This document shows positions 7,584-12,012 of a stretch of 12,012 bases of DNA, one piece after another; position 1 is the first letter of the stretch, and the number at the start of each line of letters is the position of its first letter. The stretch comes from Bifidobacteriaceae bacterium (GTDB lineage: Bacteria > Actinomycetota > Actinomycetes > Actinomycetales > WQXJ01): NCBI GenBank assembly GCA_031265345.1, contig JAISCU010000375.1, forward strand, positions 1-12,012, written 5' to 3'. The notes under the pieces were generated by a model. It was not told the DNA's origin, made no database searches, and saw nothing but the letters and a program-made list of their open reading frames with translations. The translations under genes were made by a program, and so were the position numbers.

Positions 7584-7613
7584 TTGGCGAGCATGGGACA
7601 TGGGACCTACAAT
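7584..7613 (+). promoter_or_regulatory. Candidate promoter upstream of MATE remnant
   Basis: TTGGCG (7584-7589), an 18-bp spacer, and TACAAT (7608-7613) form one of the best sigma70-like promoters in the window. Downstream, AGAGGAG lies 7 nt before a GTG at 7669, which opens a frame that stops at 7765-7767. This looks like the intact 5' control region of a gene whose front part is now damaged. Confidence 0.55.
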
Positions 7614-7665
7614 GACTCGGTGATCTTGCCCCAGAGAGCCCACGGTTCCCTGGAAGAGGAGCCGT

Positions 7666-7696
7666 CCCGTGACGGACACTGGAACGCGACCACACC
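7666..7696 (+). repeat. 31-bp imperfect direct repeat, copy A
   Basis: Starts CCCGTGACGGACACTGG and matches 28 of 31 bases with copy B at 7730-7760, offset 64 bp. Copy A contains the GTG (7669) that follows a good Shine-Dalgarno. The offset is not a multiple of three, so the duplication shifts the reading frame. Confidence 0.7.
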
Positions 7697-7729
7697 TCCG
7701 GCTCGACTCATGCGCGGCAGCCCCATCGG

Positions 7730-7760
7730 CCCGTCACGGACGCTGGAGCGCGACCACACC
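7730..7760 (+). repeat. 31-bp imperfect direct repeat, copy B
   Basis: Starts CCCGTCACGGACGCTGG. Mismatches to copy A are at three positions (G/C, A/G, A/G). In copy B the GTG is changed to GTC and no RBS precedes it. It lies just before the region where transporter-like coding sequence resumes. Confidence 0.7.
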
Positions 7761-7839
7761 AGGCTGACGCCCAAGTCGTTCGCGGGCTTCAGCGGGACCA
7801 TGCTCCTGGTGGCGTGTCGGTGCGCCGGAGGCCGCGGCG

Positions 7840-8370
7840 GTGGCGGTCGCCAGCAAAGTTTGGAGCCTGTATTGCCGTGTCCCCCAGGCGTGCGTGGGCA
7901 GCGCGTTCGCGTTCTACGGCTATGCGGTCGGCAGGGAGCCGCTCGTGGCGCGGGCGGTGGGATTGCGCGCGTTCAAGTACTCCGCCGTCGTGACCGGGCT
8001 GACCCTGGTGCCGTTCCTCATCTTCCTTCCACAGTTGGTCCGTCTGCTCTCGGGCGGCGCTGTCGCCGGGCGCATGGGAGTGGTCTTCGCGCTGGCGTTC
8101 CTGGCCGGGACCGTGCCCTATCTGTTCGAGAAAGTGGCGGCCGAATACCTGGTGGCCGAACACCGATCGCGTGCCTTGGTCATCCCGTCGCTGGCGTGTA
8201 CCTACGGGATCGCCTTGCCGGGCGCGTTCGTGGGAGCGCTGGTCTTCGACTCGGGGGTGTTGACGATCCTCGCGGCGGCGGTCGGCTCGGCGGCGCTGGG
8301 CACCATCTACTGCCGCCGCGTGCTCCGTGTCTGGCGGGAGCGCAGCGGGTCGAGCCGTGACTTACAATGA
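7840..8370 (+). CDS. MATE-like transporter C-terminal half (N-terminally truncated)
   Basis: The 176-aa product has four or five hydrophobic segments at about 15-30, 47-70, 77-95, 111-135 and 138-158, and ends in a basic tail. The layout (amphipathic start, G-x-A...A-x-x-G-L, then paired helices) resembles the second half of MATE/MOP multidrug or lipid flippases, which normally have 12 helices and about 450 aa. Similarity seems to continue upstream to about 7819 (GAPEAAAVAVAS), and weakly in another frame (TPKSFAGFSGTMLLVA, about 7765-7812), while the same frame has a stop at 7765-7767. So the gene is probably a remnant created by deletion and frameshift. A GGAGG 8 nt before GTG 7840 could still allow translation of the fragment. 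The family call is by hydropathy and pattern only; another multi-helix transporter is possible. Confidence 0.55.
   Translation: MAVASKVWSLYCRVPQACVGSAFAFYGYAVGREPLVARAVGLRAFKYSAVVTGLTLVPFLIFLPQLVRLLSGGAVAGRMGVVFALAFLAGTVPYLFEKVAAEYLVAEHRSRALVIPSLACTYGIALPGAFVGALVFDSGVLTILAAAVGSAALGTIYCRRVLRVWRERSGSSRDLQ
8363..8368 (+). promoter_or_regulatory. Candidate -10 of the abrB-like gene
   Basis: TACAAT overlaps the last codons of the transporter remnant and would start a transcript near 8375, giving a leader of about 43 nt to the antitoxin ATG at 8418. No clear -35 is visible. Confidence 0.35.
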
Positions 8371-8417
8371 ATGCAAGACCAACGCTACTTCCAATGGATC
8401 CAAGGAAGGAACGTGGG

Positions 8418-8678
8418 ATGGAACTCGCCAAAGTCACCACTCGCGGCCAGATCACGCTGCCAGTCGCCATCCGCAGAAGACTGAATGTTCGAGAAGGCGG
8501 CAAAGTCGTGTTCATCGAAGACCAAGGGAGAGTCGTCATCGAGAACGCCGGAATGTTGGCGCTCAGAGACATGCGCGATGCCGCGCGCGGGGCGGCAGAG
8601 AGCCTTGGCATTCACGACGAGCAGGGAGTGGCGGACCTGATCGAGGAAGTGCGCGAAGCGAGACGTCAGCGCCAGTAG
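8418..8678 (+). CDS. AbrB/MazE/SpoVT-type antitoxin, orphan
   Basis: An 86-aa protein beginning MELAKVTTRGQITLPVAIRR, the classical swapped-hairpin AbrB fold: VTTRGQITLP, basic RRRLNVREGGKVVF, then an acidic strand ending in RVVIEN. Antitoxins of this class (VapB/MazE type) bind their operator through this N-terminal dimer and mask a toxin through the C-terminal tail; here that tail (about 45-86) is helical with VADLIEEVREARRQ. The ATG at 8418 is chosen because AAGGAAGGA ends 7 nt before it; the in-frame ATG at 8367 has no RBS and adds 17 unlike residues. No toxin gene follows: 22 bp later comes the convergent glycosylase gene. It may be the survivor of a lost pair, act on a distant toxin, or be a plain regulator. 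Confidence 0.88.
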   Translation: MELAKVTTRGQITLPVAIRRRLNVREGGKVVFIEDQGRVVIENAGMLALRDMRDAARGAAESLGIHDEQGVADLIEEVREARRQRQ

Positions 8679-8700
8679 ATGCTTCCCAATTCCTGCAGCG

Positions 8701-9990
8701 TTACACGTAGCGCCCTTGAGATCGGTGGCCGAGTCCCTTGGCCAGTGCCTTGTTCAGCTGCCCCGGCCCGTCGGGCTGCACCATCACATCGTCGAACCCG
8801 AGCCAGGCCGCCAACTGGCACAACTCTTGCGCCAGGGCCGGGACGACGGCATCGGACACGGCTCCCGGCTCGGGCCAGGCCGCGGGGACGCGCAAGACCT
8901 GCTCGCGACGGTCGGACTTGACGTCCACCCGCGCTGCCAACTCCTCTCCGAGGAGGAACGGCATCACGAAATAGCCGTAGACGCGCTGGGCCGCGGGCAC
9001 GTAGTACTCCAGCCGGTAGCGCATGCCGAAGAGCTGCTCGACACGCCGCCGGTCGAACATGAGCGAGTCGAACGGCGAGAGCAGCGCCTGGGCGTGGACC
9101 CGTCGGGGCCGCGCCGCATCGGTGGGGGCGTAGAACGTTCCGCGCAGGCCTTCGACGGCCAGCGGCGCGAGCACATGGGCCTCGGTCAGCTCGTCGACCG
9201 CTCTCCGGGCGGTGGCCAGGGGGAGGCGGAAATAGTCCGCCAAGGAACTGACTTGGGCGATGCCGAGCGCCCGGGCCGCGTGCTCCACCAGGTGGCGCTG
9301 CTGGTCGTCGTGGGCGCCGGGCGCGGCCTGTGCGAGGTTCGGGACGACCTGTTCGGCCAGGCCGTAGACGCGCTCGAACTGGGGGGTGCGGCCGGCGGCG
9401 GTGACCTCGCCGCGCATGAACAGCCATTCCAGCGCGCCTTTGGCGACGGTCCAGTTGCCCCACGGGTTGCCCGTGCGCAGCCTTTGGTCAGGCAACTCAA
9501 GATGGTGGTGCAACTGCTTGGCGGTGAGAGGCCCCTGGGCGAGCGCCTCGCGCACCGCGGCGACCACCTCGGGATGGTCGCGGGCGGCTTGGCGCATCTG
9601 TCCCCAGGCGTAACGGTCGGGGTTGTCGCGCCGCCAGCCGAAGAGGGGATAGATGTCCGGCGGGACGAAGGAGGCCTCGTGCGCCCAGGTCTCGACCAAT
9701 CGCCTCGGGGCGCGGCCGGTGGCCCTGTCGAGCAGTCCCTTGTCGTAAGGCCCGAGGCGGGAGAACAACGGCAGGTAGTGGGCTCTTTCCAGGGCGGTGA
9801 CGGCGTCGATCTGGAGCAGCTTGAGCCGGTCGATCACGGCGTTGACGTGCCGGGCCGTGACCTTTGCCGGTCGGGCCGCCGCGAGCCCCTGCGCGGCGAT
9901 GGCGATGCGCCGGGCCTGGCCGATCGAGACCTGCTCCGGGACGATGCCGAGGGGCCGGTTCTCGCCGTCCAGCCGCGCGCTATTGGTCAC
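8701..9990 (-). CDS. AlkX/YcaQ-type crosslink-repair DNA glycosylase (HTH_42)
   Basis: A 429-aa winged-helix protein of the YcaQ/AlkZ superfamily. Its members excise bulky alkylated bases and unhook interstrand crosslinks. N-terminal pattern: SIGQARRIAIAAQGL at 22-36, then LLQIDAVTALERAHYLPLF with the catalytic Q60-I61-D62. The Q-phi-D form is typical of the AlkX (YcaQ) branch, as opposed to Q-phi-Q in AlkZ. Middle: several winged-helix modules. C-terminal: SPFDSLMFDRRRVEQLFG, YRLEYYVP and QRVYGYFVMPFLLG, strongly conserved in the family. The GTG start at 9990 is the only reasonable one: upstream ATGs are out of frame and soon hit stops. The RBS is weak (GGGTGG, rather distant). The gene stands alone, with a divergent vapBC upstream and a convergent abrB-like gene downstream. 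Confidence 0.9.
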   Translation of the reverse strand: MTNSARLDGENRPLGIVPEQVSIGQARRIAIAAQGLAAARPAKVTARHVNAVIDRLKLLQIDAVTALERAHYLPLFSRLGPYDKGLLDRATGRAPRRLVETWAHEASFVPPDIYPLFGWRRDNPDRYAWGQMRQAARDHPEVVAAVREALAQGPLTAKQLHHHLELPDQRLRTGNPWGNWTVAKGALEWLFMRGEVTAAGRTPQFERVYGLAEQVVPNLAQAAPGAHDDQQRHLVEHAARALGIAQVSSLADYFRLPLATARRAVDELTEAHVLAPLAVEGLRGTFYAPTDAARPRRVHAQALLSPFDSLMFDRRRVEQLFGMRYRLEYYVPAAQRVYGYFVMPFLLGEELAARVDVKSDRREQVLRVPAAWPEPGAVSDAVVPALAQELCQLAAWLGFDDVMVQPDGPGQLNKALAKGLGHRSQGRYV

Positions 9991-10049
9991 AGCATTGCAT
10001 CATGCCACCCTGAGGGCTGGCCATGGCGGGTGGCCGTCGGGGGACCGCC

Positions 10050-10063
10050 TCGCCCGCGGGCGA
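10050..10063. promoter_or_regulatory. 14-bp perfect palindrome in divergent region
   Basis: TCGCCCGCGGGCGA is a perfect palindrome lying 60 bp upstream of the glycosylase GTG, in the 245-bp divergent region before vapB. It could be an operator for the glycosylase gene. In DNA this GC-rich a chance palindrome is also plausible. Confidence 0.25.
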
Positions 10064-10169
10064 CGGACGCTCGGTCGGGTGTCCGATCAGGTGTCCGGCC
10101 CGGGTGGCGTCGTCGGCCACGGGAACGCCGGTAGGCCCGGCGCGAAAGCGGCGTCACGGATCGATGCTG

Positions 10170-10227
10170 CACTGAGTAATAGTGATAGGTTTTTGACCGA
10201 TGCGGCACCGCGCGGAAGTGCTACACT
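10170..10227 (+). promoter_or_regulatory. AT-rich vapBC control region
   Basis: A rare AT-rich patch (10173-10195) contains the dyad CACT-N7-AGTG (10170-10184), a possible operator for the RHH antitoxin. TACACT at 10222-10227 fits a TANNNT -10 and ends 8 nt before the GTG at 10236. TTGACC (10193-10198) looks like a -35 but is 23 bp from TACACT, too far for a standard pair. Confidence 0.4.
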
Positions 10228-10235
10228 CCGAGGTT

Positions 10236-10505
10236 GTGGCAACAAGCGTGAAGAGAGCGATGATTCCCATGACCGAACCTGTTGTGGCCGCGATGGACGC
10301 GGCGGCGAGGGCGTGGCCCGAAACGCAAGGCAAGCAATCTGCTCTGCTGCGACGATTGGTGGTCGAGGGCGGTGGTGTGGCCGAACGGACCAATGACGAG
10401 CGCCGTGCGGCACGCCGTGCGGCGATCAACGAGTTCGCCGCCGCCTATCCCGTCCGCTACCCCGATGGGTATCTTGACGGTCTGCATGGAGAGTGGCCGC
10501 AGTGA
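10236..10505 (+). CDS. Ribbon-helix-helix antitoxin (VapB-like)
   Basis: An 89-aa protein encoded directly before a PIN toxin. The N-terminal half looks like a ribbon-helix-helix fold: a short strand (TSVKRAMIPM), a first helix (EPVVAAMDAAARAW), a turn, and a second helix (KQSALLRRLVVEGG). The C-terminal half is charged, with RAARRAAINEFAAAYPVRYPDGY, as expected for a toxin-binding tail. It should neutralise the toxin and repress its own promoter. I chose GTG 10236 because TACACT lies 8 nt before it, suggesting leaderless expression. ATG 10200 adds 12 residues unlike the fold, and ATG 10260 or 10269 would remove part of the strand. The stop (10503-10505) overlaps the toxin start. RHH assignment is by pattern. 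Confidence 0.75.
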   Translation: MATSVKRAMIPMTEPVVAAMDAAARAWPETQGKQSALLRRLVVEGGGVAERTNDERRAARRAAINEFAAAYPVRYPDGYLDGLHGEWPQ

Positions 10506-10882
10506 TGCTCGTAGTCGATGCGAACGTGCTGATCGCGCTGGCGAACCCGAACCATGTCCACCATGAGGCGGCCGCTGCCGTGCTGGACCGCGACGGGGAA
10601 TTGGCCATTCCGGCGCTCACCCTTGCCGAGGTCATGGTACTGCCGGCGGCGGCGGGAGAACTCGACTCCGCGATGGCCCAAGTAGACGCGCTCGGCGTGG
10701 TCGCTTATCCGCTTGAAGTGAGCGACGTTCGGCGGTTGGCGGCCCTGCGGGCCGAGACCCGGCTTCGGATGCCCGATGCCGTGGTGCTCCTGCTGACGCT
10801 GCGCCATGGTGCCACTCTCGCGACTTTCGACGAACGTCTCGCGCGGGTCGCTCGGGACCTGGGCGTGGCGGTCGAACCCTGA
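10505..10882 (+). CDS. PIN-domain ribonuclease toxin (VapC-like)
   Basis: This 125-aa PIN-domain protein matches the usual VapC length. The acidic active-site set is complete: D5 in MLVVDANVLI, E42 in LTLAEV, D91 in MPDAV and D109 in ATFDERL. VapC toxins are Mg-dependent ribonucleases, often cutting tRNA or rRNA, held inactive by the cognate antitoxin; the target here cannot be read from sequence. ATG 10505 overlaps the antitoxin stop (TGATG). GTG 10502 is equally possible and would add one residue; GGAGAG lies 8 or 11 nt upstream. Tight coupling fits a two-gene toxin-antitoxin operon transcribed from the promoter before the antitoxin. The gene is followed by strong hairpins, then convergent rraA. 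Confidence 0.9.
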   Translation: MLVVDANVLIALANPNHVHHEAAAAVLDRDGELAIPALTLAEVMVLPAAAGELDSAMAQVDALGVVAYPLEVSDVRRLAALRAETRLRMPDAVVLLLTLRHGATLATFDERLARVARDLGVAVEP

Positions 10883-10894
10883 CTTGCCGCTGCC

Positions 10895-10918
10895 GCCAGC
10901 CGCCACCTCGCGGCTGGC
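10895..10918. terminator. Hairpin after vapC, 9-bp stem
   Basis: GCCAGCCGC (10895-10903), a six-base loop, and GCGGCTGGC (10910-10918) form a perfect stem 12 bp after the vapC stop. No T-run follows. It shares three bases with the next hairpin. Confidence 0.5.
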
Positions 10919-10951
10919 CGATCCGGCGCGGCTGGTAGAGCCGGATCGGCC
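10916..10951. terminator. Bidirectional hairpin between vapC and rraA, 12-bp stem
   Basis: GGCCGATCCGGC (10916-10927) and GCCGGATCGGCC (10940-10951) form a perfect 12-bp stem with a 12-base loop. It sits between convergent genes and so can end transcripts from both sides. T-runs are absent on both sides, as is common for GC-rich actinobacterial terminators. Confidence 0.6.
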
Positions 10952-10980
10952 CGTATTCAGGCCGCTCGTCAGGCGGATTG

Positions 10981-11475
10981 TCAGGCGGGCAGCACCACAA
11001 TGCCGGTGGCGTCCGCGAAGACTTGATCGCCGGGCTTGATGACCACGCCGCCGACCAGCACGGGCAGGCCGACGTCGCCGAGGTCGCGCTTATCGGTCTT
11101 GACCGGGATCGATCCGAGCGCTTTGACCCCCAGGTCCAGGGTCCGCAAGACCTCGACGTCGCGCACGGCGCCGTCGATTATGAAGCCGGCCCAGCCGTTC
11201 TGGGCGGCGGCAGCCGCGATCATGTCCCCCAGCAGCGCTCGCCTGAGGGAACTGCCGCCGTCCACGACCAGCACCCGGCCCTCGCCCGGAGCGGACGCGA
11301 GTTCCTTGACTTTGGAGTTGTCCTCGAAGCACTTCACGGTCTGGGCCGGGCCGCCGAAGGCCTCGCGACCACCGAAGGTGATGAATCCGGCGTTCAATAC
11401 TTGGACCGTGTCGGGGTGCCGGTCGGCCAGGTCGGGCGTCGAAGGGATGGTTGATGGCGTGTCTGACGCGGTCAT
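10981..11475 (-). CDS. rraA: RraA family protein (RNase regulator / HMG aldolase-like)
   Basis: A 164-aa protein of the RraA/MenG fold. Signature stretches: FGGREAFGGPAQTVKCFEDN (34-53), GRVLVVDGGSSLRRALLGD (66-84), and GAVRDVEVLRTLDLGVKALG (102-121) ending near the C-terminus with GDQVFADATGIVVLP. In E. coli RraA binds RNase E and dampens its activity. Many homologues are instead 4-hydroxy-4-methyl-2-oxoglutarate or oxaloacetate lyases that use an Arg-Asp pair; here R105-D106 is kept, unlike the RQ of E. coli RraA. The third acidic position of the aldolase motif is not clearly matched (V109). Either activity is possible. The ATG at 11475 has GAGGAG 6 nt upstream. It is monocistronic, with hairpins between it and vapC. 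Confidence 0.9.
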   Translation of the reverse strand: MTASDTPSTIPSTPDLADRHPDTVQVLNAGFITFGGREAFGGPAQTVKCFEDNSKVKELASAPGEGRVLVVDGGSSLRRALLGDMIAAAAAQNGWAGFIIDGAVRDVEVLRTLDLGVKALGSIPVKTDKRDLGDVGLPVLVGGVVIKPGDQVFADATGIVVLPA

Positions 11476-11674
11476 GGCGGCTCCTCAAGTACTTACTTAT
11501 GCAAGAACCATGCGGGCTGACTGACCAGCACGGGCTACCCGTAAACCTTAACTCAACGGCCGCGTGCTCATAACCAGGATTGTTCATGTCGCTGGTGCGG
11601 ACTTGGGGGGACCGCGTTCGCGGAGTGGTGGCGCCTGGATCCGGATGGTGTCGCTGGTCACCTTCGCCCGGTGC
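11476..11674. other. Intergenic stretch upstream of rraA
   Basis: No convincing gene on either strand. An AT-richer segment (about 11486-11505, containing the palindrome AAGTACTT and the repeated ACTTACTTA) lies just before the rraA RBS and presumably holds its promoter, but no clean -10/-35 pair is visible. Confidence 0.5.
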
Positions 11675-11719
11675 CGCGGCTCCGAAAGTCGAGCAGCTTT
11701 CGCCCATCACGGAGCCGCG
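11675..11719. repeat. Strong isolated hairpin with nested inner stem
   Basis: CGCGGCTCCG (11675-11684) pairs perfectly with CGGAGCCGCG (11710-11719). Inside, CGAAAG (11683-11688) pairs with CTTTCG (11697-11702). The two stems share only two bases, so one extended or two alternative structures can form. It stands 18 bp before the 93-bp repeat array. Its role is unknown. Confidence 0.65.
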
Positions 11720-11736
11720 AAGCGGGCCCGTCGATC

Positions 11737-12012
11737 GGCCCGGACGTGAATTGCGCCTTGACGGGGTTCGTGGCACGACTCCGGCGACCACGAACGCCGT
11801 CAACCTGCATTTCGGGTCCCCTCGCAGTCGGCCCGGACGTGAAATGCGCCCCGACGGGGTTCGTGGCACGACTGCGGCGACCACGAACGCCGTCAGCCTG
11901 CATTTCGGGTCCCATCGCAGTCGGCCCGGACGTGAAATGCGCCCTGACGAGGTTCGTGGCATGACTGCGGCGACCACGAACCCGTTTGACCTGCATTTCG
12001 CGGGCCGCTACG
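11737..12012. repeat. Tandem array of 93-bp palindromic units
   Basis: Three head-to-tail copies begin with GGCCCGGACGTGAA at 11737, 11830 and 11923; the third is cut by the window end after 90 bases. Copies 1 and 2 are nearly identical; copy 3 diverges in its right half. Each unit is a long imperfect palindrome. In copy 2, GACGGGGTTCGTGG (11853-11866) pairs with CCACGAACGCCGTC (11881-11894) with one mismatch around a 14-base loop, and GGACGTGAAATGC (11835-11847) pairs with GCATTTCGGGTCC (11900-11912) with two mismatches. Because 93 is a multiple of three, every frame stays open through the array and gives spurious 31-residue repeats. It is a REP/BIME-like intergenic repeat or an unknown structured element, with no spacers, so not CRISPR. 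Confidence 0.85.

Noticed and set aside
7584..8360. 258-aa plus-strand open frame over the transporter remnant
   Set aside because: Only a short piece near 7765-7812 looks transporter-like; the rest is Arg/Gly-rich. The real hydrophobic protein is in the other frame from about 7819.
8716..10134. 472-aa plus-strand open frame opposite the glycosylase
   Set aside because: Antisense of a gene with clear conserved motifs; the product matches no family and is rich in Gly, Arg, Gln and His.
11830..11922. Integron attC site
   Set aside because: The stem lacks the RYYYAAC/GTTRRRY core pair, and no integrase or cassette genes are present.
11090..11977. 295-aa minus-strand open frame spanning the repeats and part of rraA
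   Set aside because: It runs through rraA in the wrong frame and through 93-bp repeats that keep all frames open by their length; no RBS or fold.
11658..11996. 112-aa minus-strand frame with 31-residue repeats
   Set aside because: The protein repeat is a by-product of the 93-bp DNA repeat. The palindromic nature of each unit argues for DNA or RNA function, not coding.
11737..12012. CRISPR array
   Set aside because: The repeats are contiguous, with no variable spacers, and the unit is far too long; no cas genes are in view.

Overview
The window is GC-rich, uses GTG and TTG starts, overlaps genes by 4 bp, and has -10-like TANNNT hexamers placed 6-8 nt before start codons (leaderless-type expression). 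With an RraA resembling the mycobacterial one, this points to an Actinomycetota chromosome; I cannot place it to genus. The first 95 bases are nearly pure C and look like an assembly or sequencing artefact at a contig end.

Layout. (1) 236-4470, minus strand: sbcD-sbcC, a two-gene operon for the Mre11/Rad50-like nuclease that opens DNA hairpins and broken ends. (2) 4562-5492, minus strand: a compact three-gene operon, DUF3791 protein, then DUF3990 predicted ADP-ribosyltransferase-like protein, then a second small DUF3791-like protein. All junctions are 4-bp overlaps. It resembles a toxin-antitoxin or effector-immunity cassette with two small partners. (3) 5556-6501, plus strand: a YdcF/DUF218 membrane protein whose leaderless-type start region (TCGCGTACCCT then TGAGCCA) is found twice, 178 bp apart. 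(4) 6520-7448, minus strand: a secreted lipoprotein gene broken by an apparent one-base deletion in a C run. (5) 7584-8678, plus strand: a promoter, a 31-bp imperfect direct repeat and an N-terminally missing MATE-like transporter remnant, followed by an AbrB/MazE-type antitoxin gene with no toxin beside it. (6) 8701-9990, minus strand: an AlkX/YcaQ-type crosslink-repair DNA glycosylase. (7) 10236-10882, plus strand: a ribbon-helix-helix antitoxin and PIN-domain toxin (VapBC). (8) 10895-10951: two strong hairpins between convergent genes. (9) 10981-11475, minus strand: rraA. (10) 11476-12012: no convincing gene; one strong isolated hairpin and then an array of 93-bp tandem units, each of which is itself a long imperfect palindrome, running off the window end.

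How they fit. Two DNA-repair functions (SbcCD, AlkX) are interleaved with one complete toxin-antitoxin pair, an orphan antitoxin, a probable ADP-ribosylation cassette and broken genes. That reads as a chromosomal region that gains and loses small stress or defence modules. The palindromic array is the kind of structure SbcCD is known to cleave, but a functional link is only speculation. The most unusual elements are the three-gene DUF3791/DUF3990 cassette and the 93-bp hairpin array.
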